In this document: positions 15,120 to 22,740 of the stretch, piece by piece | How positions within the stretch are numbered: the first letter of the stretch is position 1 | Layout: the number at the start of each line of letters is the position of its first letter | Assembly: GCA_903887655.1 (NCBI GenBank) | Contig: CAISQQ010000023.1 | Span: 1 to 26,641, forward strand | Source of the DNA: an uncultured Burkholderiales bacterium | GTDB taxonomy: Bacteria; Pseudomonadota; Gammaproteobacteria; Burkholderiales; Burkholderiaceae_C | DNA length: 26,641 bases | Direction: 5' to 3' | Notes under the pieces: model-generated | What the model was told of the DNA's origin: nothing | The model's database searches: none | The model's input: the letters and a program-made list of their open reading frames with translations, nothing else | Translations under genes and position numbers: made by a program

Positions 15120-15959
15120 TCACGGCTTTTTGGTTGGCTGCAAGGACACCGCAGTGCTCGCACTCAGTAAATCGGGGCGATGCTCAGCGGTCAATCGCAG
15201 CCGTTGCTGCTCGCGCCAGCGTTCAATCTGAACGTGGTGCCCGGAGAGTAAGACACTGGGCACAGCCAAGTCCCGCCACGTTTCAGGCCGGGTGTAATGC
15301 GGACAGTCCAGCAGCCCCCCCAACTGGGGGTTAAAACTGTCGAGCGCATGGCTCTGAGCGTCGTGAAGGACGCCGGGCTGCAGCCTTGCAACCGCGTCCA
15401 ACAGGGCCAAAGCCGCAATTTCGCCACCAGACAGCACAAAGTCACCCAGACTCAGCTGATGGGTCACGACGTCGTCGATAAAGCGCTGATCGACCCCTTC
15501 GTAGCGACCACACACCAAAATCGCCCCCTCTCCCCCCGCCCAGTGCTCAACCCTGGCGTGGCTGAGGGGCTCACCCACGGGGGAGAACAAAATCACAGGA
15601 ACATCGGCGCGTTGAGCTTCAACAGGGTCGCAAGCGGTGTGGCTGTCTTGGCCAGGGAGCGCCTCGCCGGCTTGACCATGGGGCGCCTCTCCGGCTTGAC
15701 CATGGGACGCCTCGCCGGCTTGGCGTCGCGCGGCTTGAATGGCCTCCACACACAAGGCCAGTGGCTCGGCCATCATCACCATACCGGGCCCACCGCCAAA
15801 AGGACGATCGTCCACACGCCGGTAAAGCCCCGTGGCATAGTCCCGCGGGTTCCAAAAATGCACGCTCACCAGCCCCGCCTCATAGGCTCGCCGCGTCACC
15901 CCCAGGCTCAAAAAGGGAGTGAAGAGTTCAGGAAACAGCGTCACGACATCAAATCGCAT
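15120..15959 (-). CDS. trmD: tRNA (guanine37-N1)-methyltransferase TrmD
   Basis: SPOUT-family enzyme that methylates G37 of tRNAs with G36, preventing +1 frameshifting; works as a dimer. The 279-residue product starts MRFDVVTLFPELF. It has the VDDRPFGGGPGMVMM stretch (49-63), LVCGRYEGVDQRF (148-160), LGDFVLSGGE (171-180) forming the trefoil knot that binds SAM, and LLDCPHYTRPE (216-226). The likely catalytic Asp is in ALDSF (Asp207). Between residues 76 and 118 there is an insertion compared with E. coli TrmD, including three tandem 8-residue units. I chose the ATG at 15959; 21 more upstream residues are not family-like. It is third in rpsP-rimM-trmD, 95 nt after rimM. Confidence 0.97.
   Translation of the reverse strand: MRFDVVTLFPELFTPFLSLGVTRRAYEAGLVSVHFWNPRDYATGLYRRVDDRPFGGGPGMVMMAEPLALCVEAIQAARRQAGEASHGQAGEAPHGQAGEALPGQDSHTACDPVEAQRADVPVILFSPVGEPLSHARVEHWAGGEGAILVCGRYEGVDQRFIDDVVTHQLSLGDFVLSGGEIAALALLDAVARLQPGVLHDAQSHALDSFNPQLGGLLDCPHYTRPETWRDLAVPSVLLSGHHVQIERWREQQRLRLTAEHRPDLLSASTAVSLQPTKKP
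15659..15730. repeat. 24-bp tandem repeat inside trmD
   Basis: Three 24-bp units at 15659-15682, 15683-15706 and 15707-15730. Units 1 and 2 differ at one base; unit 3 matches over about its first 15 bases after one change. They encode QAGEASHG, QAGEAPHG and QAGEALPG (residues 80-103 of TrmD), a surface loop insertion that keeps the frame. Confidence 0.88.
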
Positions 15960-16054
15960 GCAAAACCGTCCAATTGAAGACAACCCGTTGGGGTCAAAAA
16001 AACACGAAGCTACAAGTTGCAAGTTGCGCTCACCTCAACCGCGCGCGCCTTGCC

Positions 16055-16702
16055 TCAATAGTCGGGCAACCAATCGACCAAGATCTTTTTCTCGGCGAGT
16101 CGCACCTCGTCAATGTACTGCGAGACAAAGGGGATCATGCGAGAAGCTTCGGCCTTGGGGGAGGTGGTGTTCGCGCCAGCAAGTGGGGATGTGGTCGAGC
16201 CTTGGGTGGCATCGGTCCGCGAAACTGGCAAGTCTTCTGGAGCGGCTTGGGGCTCGATCACCAGCACGCTTTGTGCGCCCGAGCTCAGTATGTCCACCAC
16301 CCGGCCAAGCGACTCGCCTTGGCGATTGATGACTTCCAGACCCACCAAATCGACCCAATAAAACTCGTCTTCGAGTGGGGTTGGGAAACTCGAGCGTGCC
16401 ACATAAACGCGTGCACCTTTCAAGAGTTCGGCCGCGTTCCGATCCAAGCAATCGTGGGCGCGGGCCACAACATGGTCGCTGTGAATTTTGGCTTCTTGAA
16501 TTCGAAGGATCTGCGTGCCCTCAAAGTGCTTGGCACCACGCTCAGAGGGCTGAATGAACCATCGCTTGGAAGAAAAAAGCGCCTCGGGCTGGGCGCTGTA
16601 GGCTTGAACTCTGAACCATCCCTTGATGCCCCAGGCGTCCAAAATGCGCCCCACTTCGATGGCATCCTCTGACAAAGCAGCGGACTCGAGGAAGGGCAAC
16701 AT
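16055..16702 (-). CDS. rimM: Ribosome maturation factor RimM
   Basis: 30S assembly factor that binds S19 during 16S rRNA 3'-domain maturation. The N-terminal RimM domain has EVGRILDAWGIKGWFRV (16-32). The PRC-barrel begins at EFYWVDLVGLEV (113-124) and ends with MIPFVSQYIDEVRLAEKKILVDWLPDY. The PRC-barrel is interrupted at about residues 152-187 by a Thr/Ser/Ala/Pro-rich low-complexity stretch absent from typical RimM, which explains the length of 215 against about 180. The ATG lies 6 nt after the rpsP stop with a weak Shine-Dalgarno site, implying coupling. Confidence 0.96.
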   Translation of the reverse strand: MLPFLESAALSEDAIEVGRILDAWGIKGWFRVQAYSAQPEALFSSKRWFIQPSERGAKHFEGTQILRIQEAKIHSDHVVARAHDCLDRNAAELLKGARVYVARSSFPTPLEDEFYWVDLVGLEVINRQGESLGRVVDILSSGAQSVLVIEPQAAPEDLPVSRTDATQGSTTSPLAGANTTSPKAEASRMIPFVSQYIDEVRLAEKKILVDWLPDY

Positions 16703-16708
16703 GGAAAC

Positions 16709-16960
16709 TTAAACGGTCTTGGCGGCCGCTTGCTTGATCAAGCGCTCAACCGTGGGAGACGCTTGTGCGCCCACACTTCTCCAATGCGAGAGACGGTCAA
16801 GGGCAATGCGAATGCTCTCTTCTTGACCTCTGGCAATGGGGTTGTAAAAACCAATGCGCTCAATGAAACGTCCATCACGACGCAAACGCTTGTCAGCGAC
16901 AACGATGTTGAAAAATGGGCGAGCTTTGGAGCCGCCTCTAGAGAGTCGAATGACGACCAT
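16709..16960 (-). CDS. rpsP: 30S ribosomal protein S16
   Basis: Small-subunit assembly protein, 83 residues: MVVIRLSRGGSKARPFFNIV, the DKRLRRDGRFIERIGFYNP core and a short C-terminal KQAAAKTV. AAGGA about 9 nt before the ATG at 16960 is a good Shine-Dalgarno site. An open frame extends upstream to 17182, but those residues are 5' leader and promoter. It is the first gene of the rpsP-rimM-trmD unit and is divergent from the TM2 gene. Confidence 0.97.
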   Translation of the reverse strand: MVVIRLSRGGSKARPFFNIVVADKRLRRDGRFIERIGFYNPIARGQEESIRIALDRLSHWRSVGAQASPTVERLIKQAAAKTV

Positions 16961-17045
16961 GGTGTTTATCCTTCGGGTGGTTGATTTTTTCAACGTTGAG
17001 ACACGCGACTTGGCCACCCGGCCAGCGACACGCTGAAAACCCACG

Positions 17046-17051
17046 ATTCTA
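17046..17051 (-). promoter_or_regulatory. Putative -10 of the rpsP operon
   Basis: Minus strand TAGAAT followed by CGTGGGTT, placing the start about 80 nt before rpsP. The 11-mer AATCGTGGGTT is identical to that at the rplS promoter. No good -35 lies 16-18 nt upstream. Confidence 0.5.
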
Positions 17052-17137
17052 TCGCATTTGCACCCCAATTGCACTTCTTTTTTTGGCTGGCGGGTCTGCG
17101 CAAAGCGCCTACTCGCCCTCCAAAGAGTCGAAAGGGC

Positions 17138-17143
17138 TATGAT
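17138..17143 (+). promoter_or_regulatory. Putative -10 of TM2-domain gene, near-leaderless
   Basis: TATGAT, seven bases, then the ATG at 17151. Five of six positions match the -10 consensus. The -35 region is unconvincing. The AAAGGG just before the hexamer is too far from the ATG at 17151 to be a good Shine-Dalgarno site. Confidence 0.4.
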
Positions 17144-17150
17144 TCGAGCC

Positions 17151-17603
17151 ATGAAAAACAAAACTTTGGCCACTTGGCTCACCTGGCTTGGAGGCCCTTT
17201 GGGGCTGCACCGCTTTTATCTGTATGGCCCCCGAGATGTGCTCGCTTGGGGTCTGCCCATTCCCACCGCACTGGGGATGTGGGGGGTGACTCGCGTTCAA
17301 TCCTACGGCTTGGACGATGTGCTCAGTTGGTGGCTATTCCCGATTTTTGGCTTCAGCATGGCCGCTTGTTGCTTAAATGCCATTGTTTATGGCTTGATGA
17401 CGACCGAGAAATGGAATGCCCACTTCAACCCAAGCGCCCAAGAAGACGATGCCAGTGGCAAAACCTCGTGGCTCACCATCTGGGGGGTGATCATTGCCTT
17501 GATTTTGGGCGCAACGGTCTTGATCTCGAGCATTGTCTACAGCTTTCAGCGCTACTTTGAAGTGCAAATTCAAGAAGCCCATCGCATCTCCATCGGCGAG
17601 TGA
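17151..17603 (+). CDS. TM2-domain membrane protein
   Basis: Small inner-membrane protein of 150 residues. The TM2 domain starts at once: MKNKTLATWLTWLGGPLGLHRFYLYGP, with the G-x-HRFYLG-like turn before a second membrane segment. Two further hydrophobic segments lie at about 55-75 and 103-125, giving about four helices. TM2 proteins have no agreed biochemical role in bacteria. In-frame ATGs at 17139 and 17058 exist; I chose 17151 because the TM2 fold begins directly there. It is divergent from rpsP and convergent with folK, with 38 nt between the stops and no visible terminator. Confidence 0.85.
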   Translation: MKNKTLATWLTWLGGPLGLHRFYLYGPRDVLAWGLPIPTALGMWGVTRVQSYGLDDVLSWWLFPIFGFSMAACCLNAIVYGLMTTEKWNAHFNPSAQEDDASGKTSWLTIWGVIIALILGATVLISSIVYSFQRYFEVQIQEAHRISIGE

Positions 17604-17641
17604 GACCGAGCACGCCGGCCCCCGATCACACGAAGAACCCA

Positions 17642-18181
17642 TTAGGTTTTTTGCGGGCGCGGGCTCCAGAGTTGAACGGCTGGCTGCAGGCGCTCAATGA
17701 CTTGATCCTCCACCCTTTGCAGCATCGCCGCTGTCACCCTACTCGGCTCCAACTCCATCAAGGGCTTCAAGACAAAAGCGCGCTCAAACCAACGCGGATG
17801 CGGCACCACCAGGCGCGGACTTTGCACCTGGGCTTGACCAAAAAAAAGCAAATCCAAGTCAAGCGTCCTCGGTTGGTGGTGGTACTCGCGCACGCGTCCA
17901 GCCTCAGCTTCGAGATGCTGGAGCACATCAAGGAGATCGGGTGCGCACAAGCGCGTGGTGATGGCGCACACCGCATTGAAATAAGGTGGGCCGCTCGCTT
18001 CAAAGGGCTCAGAGCAGTACAGACCCGAGCACGACAGCACTTGCACGCCACGGGTTTGGTCCAGTGCCCAAAGTGCCGTGGTGAAAGTCTCCTCGGGTTG
18101 GCCCAGATTGGCGCCCAACGCCACGAAACACAACACACTCTCGCGCGTGAACCGCTCGGCTTGGGGCTCAGGCTGGGTCAT
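17642..18181 (-). CDS. folK: 2-amino-4-hydroxy-6-hydroxymethyldihydropteridine pyrophosphokinase
   Basis: Transfers pyrophosphate from ATP to 6-hydroxymethyl-dihydropterin in folate synthesis. The product is 179 residues, starting MTQPEPQAERFTRES. Family signatures are VALGANLGQPEE near residues 20-31, SGLYCSEPFEASGPPYFNAV, and RTLDLDLLFFG at 105-115 with the two magnesium-binding Asp (108, 110), then VPHPRWFERAFVLKPL. The ATG at 18181 is preferred; a GTG two codons earlier also fits. It lies 27 nt after pcnB and is probably cotranscribed. The pcnB-folK pairing is a common proteobacterial order. Confidence 0.96.
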   Translation of the reverse strand: MTQPEPQAERFTRESVLCFVALGANLGQPEETFTTALWALDQTRGVQVLSCSGLYCSEPFEASGPPYFNAVCAITTRLCAPDLLDVLQHLEAEAGRVREYHHQPRTLDLDLLFFGQAQVQSPRLVVPHPRWFERAFVLKPLMELEPSRVTAAMLQRVEDQVIERLQPAVQLWSPRPQKT

Positions 18182-18208
18182 GCTCACGCGTCAGGCACAC
18201 TTTAGCGT

Positions 18209-19786
18209 TCATTCGGACGAATCGGCTCTTGGGGTGCGTCTGCGCCGGCGCCGCCGCGGTGCACTCGCCACCCCGTCTTGAGCGCCGCCCTCCTCAATCG
18301 GGTGGGCTGAACTCGGCTGTGACGTTTCAGGACCTGATGGAGTCGCTCCACCGCCTGCCCCATCCGCAGTGGGGACGGCTCGCACGCGCTTGGGGCCTCT
18401 CCCCGCGGCCGATTGTGCGCTTTGATGCTCCAGCCTCACCGCCTCGAGCATGTGGGTGCGCTCTTGGGGGTCTGCCAAACTGAAGGTCTCCCACCAATCC
18501 CCCAAGGCCGCATCCACCTCTTGGCTCAATGCGCGCAAGCGCATGAAATCAAAGGCGGCGCGAAAACGTGGTTGATCCAACAGTCCCAAAGGAGACTGGC
18601 CCAAGCGCTTTTCAAACCGCGGCTGCAAAGACCAAATCTCGCGCATATCGGCGCCGAGTTTGCCACGCCCCGAAACCTCGCCAATGTGGGCATCAAAGAC
18701 CTCATCAATGGCCGCTTGCAAGGCGGGGTAAAGCGGCTGGCGCTGGTGCATGCGCGCAACCCAGGCGTCCCTCACGTCCCCCCAAAGCACGCAAGCGAGC
18801 AAAAAGCTCGGCACCACAGGCTTCATTTCTTGAACGCGTCGATCGGTGTCGAGCAAGGCTTGATGAACCAAGGGGTCAGCAGCTCGAGAAACGATCAAAT
18901 CGAGCAGTGGATAGACACCCGTGGCCAAGCCGTGGAGCTTGAGCTGCTCAATGCTGGCCAAGGCGTGACCGGTTTGTAGGAGCTTGAGCATTTCATCGAA
19001 CATGCGACTCGGTGGCACGTCATGGAGCAGTTGTGCCATTTTTTTCAAAGGGGCGGCGGTTTTGCTCTCGAGCTTGAAGCCCAAGGGAGACAGCTTCGCT
19101 GCAAATCGAATGGCGCGAATGATGCGGATGGGGTCCTCGCGGTAACGCACCGCGGGGTCACCAATCATGCGAAGCACGTGTTTTTTGGCGTCTTGAATGC
19201 CTTTGTGAAAGTCCACCACCTCCTGCGTTTGGGGGTCGTAATACATGGCGTTGACGGTGAAGTCGCGCCGGGTGGCATCCTCCTCAATCGGACCCCAGAC
19301 GTTGTCGCGCAAGACACGACCACTTGCGTCCACCGCATGGGAGACCTGGGCCAGGGCATGGCGCGAGGTTTTTTCGTTGCCGGTGAACTGTTTGGCATCG
19401 GCCGACTCGAGAAATGCCCTGAAGGTGGAGACCTCGATCACCTCATGCTCGCGCCCACGGCCGTAGACCACGTGCACGATGCGAAAACGCCGACCAATGA
19501 TAAAAGCGCGGCGAAAACAGGCCTTGACTTGCTCGGGTGTCGCATCGGTGGCCACATCAAAGTCTTTGGGCCGAAGACCGAGCAACAAATCGCGAACTGC
19601 ACCCCCCACCACATAGGCGATGTAGCCTCGGTCTTGCAAGGTGCGCACCACGTCATGGGCACGCTCATCGATCAAGCTCGGATCGATGCGGTGATCCTTG
19701 AAGGGGATGCGTTTTTCTTGTCCAAACTGGGTCTTGGGACTGGCGGGCGCTTTGCCCATGAGGCGATTGACAAAATTTTTGATCAT
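18209..19786 (-). CDS. pcnB: Poly(A) polymerase I
   Basis: Adds 3' poly(A) tails that mark RNAs for decay; class II nucleotidyltransferase of 525 residues. YVVGGAVRDLLLGLRPKDFDVATDA (58-82) has the catalytic Asp75 and Asp77. RRFRIVHV, EDATRRDFTVNAMYYDP and IRIIRAIRFAAKLS follow in order. The long C-terminal domain ends in a disordered, strongly basic tail with a run of Arg (RRRRRRRTPR), typical of PcnB rather than CCA-adding enzymes. The ATG at 19786 overlaps the upstream HAD stop as ATGA, so translation is coupled. A longer frame to 19816 overlaps that gene and is not needed. It is followed by folK. Confidence 0.95.
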   Translation of the reverse strand: MIKNFVNRLMGKAPASPKTQFGQEKRIPFKDHRIDPSLIDERAHDVVRTLQDRGYIAYVVGGAVRDLLLGLRPKDFDVATDATPEQVKACFRRAFIIGRRFRIVHVVYGRGREHEVIEVSTFRAFLESADAKQFTGNEKTSRHALAQVSHAVDASGRVLRDNVWGPIEEDATRRDFTVNAMYYDPQTQEVVDFHKGIQDAKKHVLRMIGDPAVRYREDPIRIIRAIRFAAKLSPLGFKLESKTAAPLKKMAQLLHDVPPSRMFDEMLKLLQTGHALASIEQLKLHGLATGVYPLLDLIVSRAADPLVHQALLDTDRRVQEMKPVVPSFLLACVLWGDVRDAWVARMHQRQPLYPALQAAIDEVFDAHIGEVSGRGKLGADMREIWSLQPRFEKRLGQSPLGLLDQPRFRAAFDFMRLRALSQEVDAALGDWWETFSLADPQERTHMLEAVRLEHQSAQSAAGRGPKRVRAVPTADGAGGGATPSGPETSQPSSAHPIEEGGAQDGVASAPRRRRRRRTPRADSSE

Positions 19787-20463
19787 GCGGTTGCAAAAAG
19801 CTCCAATATGGGCCACCCTTTTTGCGTGGCCAGAGCCCGCAAAGCGTTATCGGGGTTGGTGGCCACGGGGAAATTAACGGCGCCCAGCAGTGGCGCATCA
19901 TTGATGGAGTCGCTGTAAAAGGTGGTCGTGAGCTCGCTCAAATGCAAGCCTCGCTCATCGAGCCACTGCAGCAATCGGGTGAGCTTGCCTGGTCCCAATG
20001 AAGGGGTGCCTTCGATCTCGCCGGTGATCCAGCCGCTGGCATCACGACTCAACTGCAAGGCGATGAGATCCTTGACCCCAAAGAGGTCGGCAATCGGGCG
20101 AGTCACCCACTCATTGGTGGCGGTGATGATCATGACGGCCTCGCCCCGGGCTTGGTGCTCAGCCACCAAGGACAAAGCCTCTGGTTTGAGCGCGGGGACA
20201 ATCACCTCTTGGACGAAACGCTCGCGCATGGCGTTGGAGAGGGCCTCCCCCTTGTCACGAATGGTTTGCGTGGTAAAGCGCACGTAGGCATGGATGTCCA
20301 ATTCACCTCGGCAGTAATCTTGGTAAAACGCCTCGTTTTTGAGCAAAAAATCCTCCCTCGAGGTCCACCCCACGTCGGTGGTGAACCGTCCCCAAGACTG
20401 ATCTGAATCGATGGGCAAGAGGGTGTGATCCAAATCAAAGAGGGTGAGGTGTTCAATCTTCAT
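19783..20463 (-). CDS. HAD-superfamily hydrolase, subfamily IB
   Basis: Phosphohydrolase of 226 residues. The DxD motif is LFDLDHTLLP (Asp10 nucleophile, Asp12 acid/base). Then come an alpha-helical cap (DQSWGRFTTDVGW to FVQEVIVPAL), MIITATNE as motif II, Lys in LGPGKLTRLL as motif III and YSDSINDAPLL as motif IV. This matches the SerB-like IB group (TIGR01490-type), whose substrates are mostly unproven, so no metabolite is assigned. The ATG has no strong Shine-Dalgarno site but overlaps the stop of a possible small upstream frame. It lies between hda and pcnB, an order I recall from other betaproteobacteria. Confidence 0.9.
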   Translation of the reverse strand: MKIEHLTLFDLDHTLLPIDSDQSWGRFTTDVGWTSREDFLLKNEAFYQDYCRGELDIHAYVRFTTQTIRDKGEALSNAMRERFVQEVIVPALKPEALSLVAEHQARGEAVMIITATNEWVTRPIADLFGVKDLIALQLSRDASGWITGEIEGTPSLGPGKLTRLLQWLDERGLHLSELTTTFYSDSINDAPLLGAVNFPVATNPDNALRALATQKGWPILELFATA

Positions 20464-20582
20464 TCAAAAGTCTGGCCGACGAGTGCCTGTTCATCCAGTG
20501 GTTTACAAAAAATGCGAGTGGCCATCCTGTGGAGAAATTCCAGCTCGGTTGAGGAAATGGGCTCACCTGTCCAAAACGTCAC
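20460..20582 (-). CDS. Possible small ORF coupled to the HAD hydrolase gene
   Basis: In the 185-nt gap between hda and the HAD gene, an open frame from a GTG at 20582 encodes 40 residues (50 from a TTG at 20612) and includes STELEFLHRMATRIFC. Its TGA overlaps the HAD ATG as ATGA. The frame continues upstream without a stop back to the TGA of hda, so it is also the in-frame extension of hda. There is no good Shine-Dalgarno site at the GTG, TTG or internal ATG (20525). It is unrecognised and may be chance; it is listed for the coupling geometry. Confidence 0.22.
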   Translation of the reverse strand: MTFWTGEPISSTELEFLHRMATRIFCKPLDEQALVGQTFE

Positions 20583-20648
20583 CCGTGGCGCAGTTGCCGC
20601 GAGCGTTCTCAAGCTTCGAGTGTAATCGTTTGTGGATGAACTGCTGGC

Positions 20649-21392
20649 TCAGAGCTCATTCAACATGTCTTTGATCAAGGGGATGGTGATGGCACGCTGG
20701 GTTTGCAAAGAAAACGCATCGAGCTGGTCAAGCCAGCCCACCAAATTCGACATGTCACGGCTAAAGCGCGACATCATGAAGTCCAGCACATCGGGCTTGA
20801 GGCTCAAGCCGCGCAGGTGCGCTTGCGCTGTGAGGACTCGGCGACACGCTTGCTCATCGAGGGTTTTGAGGGTGAGGCACAGGCCTTGGGCCATGCGCGT
20901 GCGCAAGTCCTCGCGAACCGACAAGGACCCGACACTGGGCTGCGAGCTCATGAGCATGAGGCGCGGGGTGTGGTCGCCCGGCGCAGAGGCATTGACAAAC
21001 CAATTGAAGGCGGTGGCTTGCTCACTCTCGCTCATGAGGTGCACATCATCGAGGACCATGAGCCTCCAAGCTGGCTGGAACTCGGTCTGGGCATGCGAGT
21101 CTTCCGGCCCGCTTGCCGCCACCCCAGCGGGTCTGTGCATCACCGCCAGTCCCTGCGCACGGGCCCAGTGAACGCAGGCCTGGAGCAAATGCGTTTTGCC
21201 ACTTCCCCTGTCGCCGCACAGCAACACACTCTCCAAGTTCACCCAAGGCACCTCGCTCGCCTGGTCCCTGACCTGGGTCAAGCGCGCCAAGCTGTCATGC
21301 AGCATCTCCAACAGCTGGGCGTTGGGGCCTGCATCAAAAGACGCAAAGCTCTGAGCGGGTGAGCCCGCAATGTCCAGGGCGACTTGTTTCAT
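20649..21392 (-). CDS. hda: DnaA regulatory inactivator Hda
   Basis: AAA+ protein related to DnaA domain III. With the sliding clamp it stimulates ATP hydrolysis by DnaA after initiation, limiting replication to once per cycle. The 247-residue product has the N-terminal clamp-binding QVALDI (3-8), Walker A GDRGSGKT (60-67), Walker B LMVLDDVH (111-118) and the SSQPSVGSLSVREDLRTRM sensor/arginine-finger region. It lacks a DnaA DNA-binding domain, which separates it from DnaA. The ATG overlaps the AI-2E permease stop by four bases, so translation is coupled. Confidence 0.93.
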   Translation of the reverse strand: MKQVALDIAGSPAQSFASFDAGPNAQLLEMLHDSLARLTQVRDQASEVPWVNLESVLLCGDRGSGKTHLLQACVHWARAQGLAVMHRPAGVAASGPEDSHAQTEFQPAWRLMVLDDVHLMSESEQATAFNWFVNASAPGDHTPRLMLMSSQPSVGSLSVREDLRTRMAQGLCLTLKTLDEQACRRVLTAQAHLRGLSLKPDVLDFMMSRFSRDMSNLVGWLDQLDAFSLQTQRAITIPLIKDMLNEL

Positions 21393-22498
21393 GAGTCAGA
21401 GGAATCTGGCCCTTGGGGCCCCGAGCGGTCACCGCGGTAAAAATCACTCTCCCAATAGGCATTGAGCAGCCAACGCAAGGCCACACTCACCACGGCACTG
21501 GAGGGCAAGGCCACCATCACCCCAAAAAATCCAAACCACTGCCCACCCACCAGCAAGGCAAAGATCACCGCCACGGGGTGTAAGCCAATGCGCTCACCCA
21601 CCCATTTGGGTGTCAGGAAAAATCCCTCCAACACCTGGCCAGCGCCAAACACCACCAACACCATGAGCAAGGCTCGGGACGGCTCAAATTGCAAGAGTCC
21701 CGCCAACATGGCCAAGCCCAATCCGATGCAAAACCCCACGTAGGGGATACAAATCACCAAACCGGTGAACACCCCGATGGGCAGCGCCAGTCCCAGACCA
21801 AAGAGCTTGAGCGCCACGCTGTAATAAACGGCCATGGCCAGCATGACCCCCAATTGACCCCTCAGATATTGCCCCAACAAATGGTCCACCTCTGCAGTGA
21901 AACGCTCCACCGATGAGCGCCAGCGCACCGGCACCCAAGCCAGCAGTCTTGTCAAAATCAGCGCCTGATCGGCCATGAAATAAAAGAGCAAAAGGGGGGT
22001 CAAGATCAGGTTGCCAATGACCGCCACGGCGGCAGAACCCCCGATTTTGAGAGACCGCAGCACCTGGGCAAACCACTCGCTCCAAGAGGCATCCAAGGAT
22101 TTGAGCAGCATCTCCTTGAGGCCTTGTGCATCCAAGCTCACATCCACCCCGAGCGTCTCAGCCCATGGCGCCAAGACGTGCTGAAGGTTCTCCAGCATCA
22201 TCGGCAGTTGCGCCTTCAACGCCGGCACCTCTTGGCTAAAAATAGGACTCAAGAGGGCCAACAGACACAACAAAAGAGAGAAAAAACCCAACTCGACCAC
22301 CAAAACACTCACGGTGTGGGGCCAAAGACCTCGCCCCCAGCGAGTCATTCTGACGGCCCACGGGCCCAGCGCATACGCCATCACCCACGCGGTCATGAAG
22401 GGCAACAAGATGGGTGCCAGGGAGTGGATCAGCCAGATCATCCCCACGGCCAACACGACACCGTAGGCCAGGCGTTGTTGATGCACATTCATAGTCAT
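21389..22498 (-). CDS. AI-2E family transporter (PerM-like)
   Basis: Inner-membrane protein of 369 residues with about eight hydrophobic segments and one large hydrophilic region (about residues 90-150). LGQYLRGQLGVMLAMAVYYSVAL and IPYVGFCIGLGLA, followed by the EGFFLTPKWVGERIGLHPV stretch, are classic for this family. Despite the name, most members are not shown to export autoinducer-2; some are Na+/H+ antiporters. The ATG at 22498 has AAGG about 11 nt upstream, with an ATG at 22492 as alternative. It is the first gene of the leftward hda-HAD-pcnB-folK run and divergent from purM, an arrangement I recall from many betaproteobacteria. Confidence 0.93.
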   Translation of the reverse strand: MTMNVHQQRLAYGVVLAVGMIWLIHSLAPILLPFMTAWVMAYALGPWAVRMTRWGRGLWPHTVSVLVVELGFFSLLLCLLALLSPIFSQEVPALKAQLPMMLENLQHVLAPWAETLGVDVSLDAQGLKEMLLKSLDASWSEWFAQVLRSLKIGGSAAVAVIGNLILTPLLLFYFMADQALILTRLLAWVPVRWRSSVERFTAEVDHLLGQYLRGQLGVMLAMAVYYSVALKLFGLGLALPIGVFTGLVICIPYVGFCIGLGLAMLAGLLQFEPSRALLMVLVVFGAGQVLEGFFLTPKWVGERIGLHPVAVIFALLVGGQWFGFFGVMVALPSSAVVSVALRWLLNAYWESDFYRGDRSGPQGPDSSDS

Positions 22499-22522
22499 GG
22501 TGGGCTTGCCTTTTGAACGCTT

Positions 22523-22540
22523 TAGAATAGGAGCATTCTA
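22523..22540. promoter_or_regulatory. Palindrome in the purM / AI-2E divergent promoter region
   Basis: TAGAAT, six bases (AGGAGC), ATTCTA: a perfect 6+6 inverted repeat. Each arm reads TAGAAT in one direction, the same -10-like hexamer as at rpsP, so it may be two back-to-back -10 elements or an operator. No strong -35 is visible on either side. It lies 25 nt before the AI-2E start and about 200 nt before purM. Confidence 0.35.
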
Positions 22541-22740
22541 TCGACACTGCGTGCGCTCTATTGGCCAGGTTGTGTGGGTGTCCGGGCCCCGCAAGCGGGC
22601 GATGGGCGCATTTCACACCGAGCGCAGATCTCGATAGACCCGCAGTCAGCGGCACCCGCGTGAAGGGCGACAAAGCCGAGCGTGAAGCTTCTCTGGTCGA
22701 CTCCCCCATTGGCCCCTCCAACTTGGATCATCTCTCGTTC

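Noticed and set aside
15659..15730. Direct repeats as a possible CRISPR array
   Set aside because: Units are contiguous with no spacers and lie in frame inside trmD.
16961..17182. 74-residue N-terminal extension of S16
   Set aside because: The stretch contains the rpsP leader and -10; S16 starts at MVVIRLSR with a good Shine-Dalgarno site.
21389..22498. Quorum-sensing autoinducer-2 exporter
   Set aside because: The AI-2E family name is misleading for most members, and no luxS or lsr gene is present. Only the family is called.
22561..22740. 60-residue N-terminal extension of PurM
   Set aside because: The frame is open, but the residues are unlike PurM and the family N-terminus begins at the ATG at 22741.
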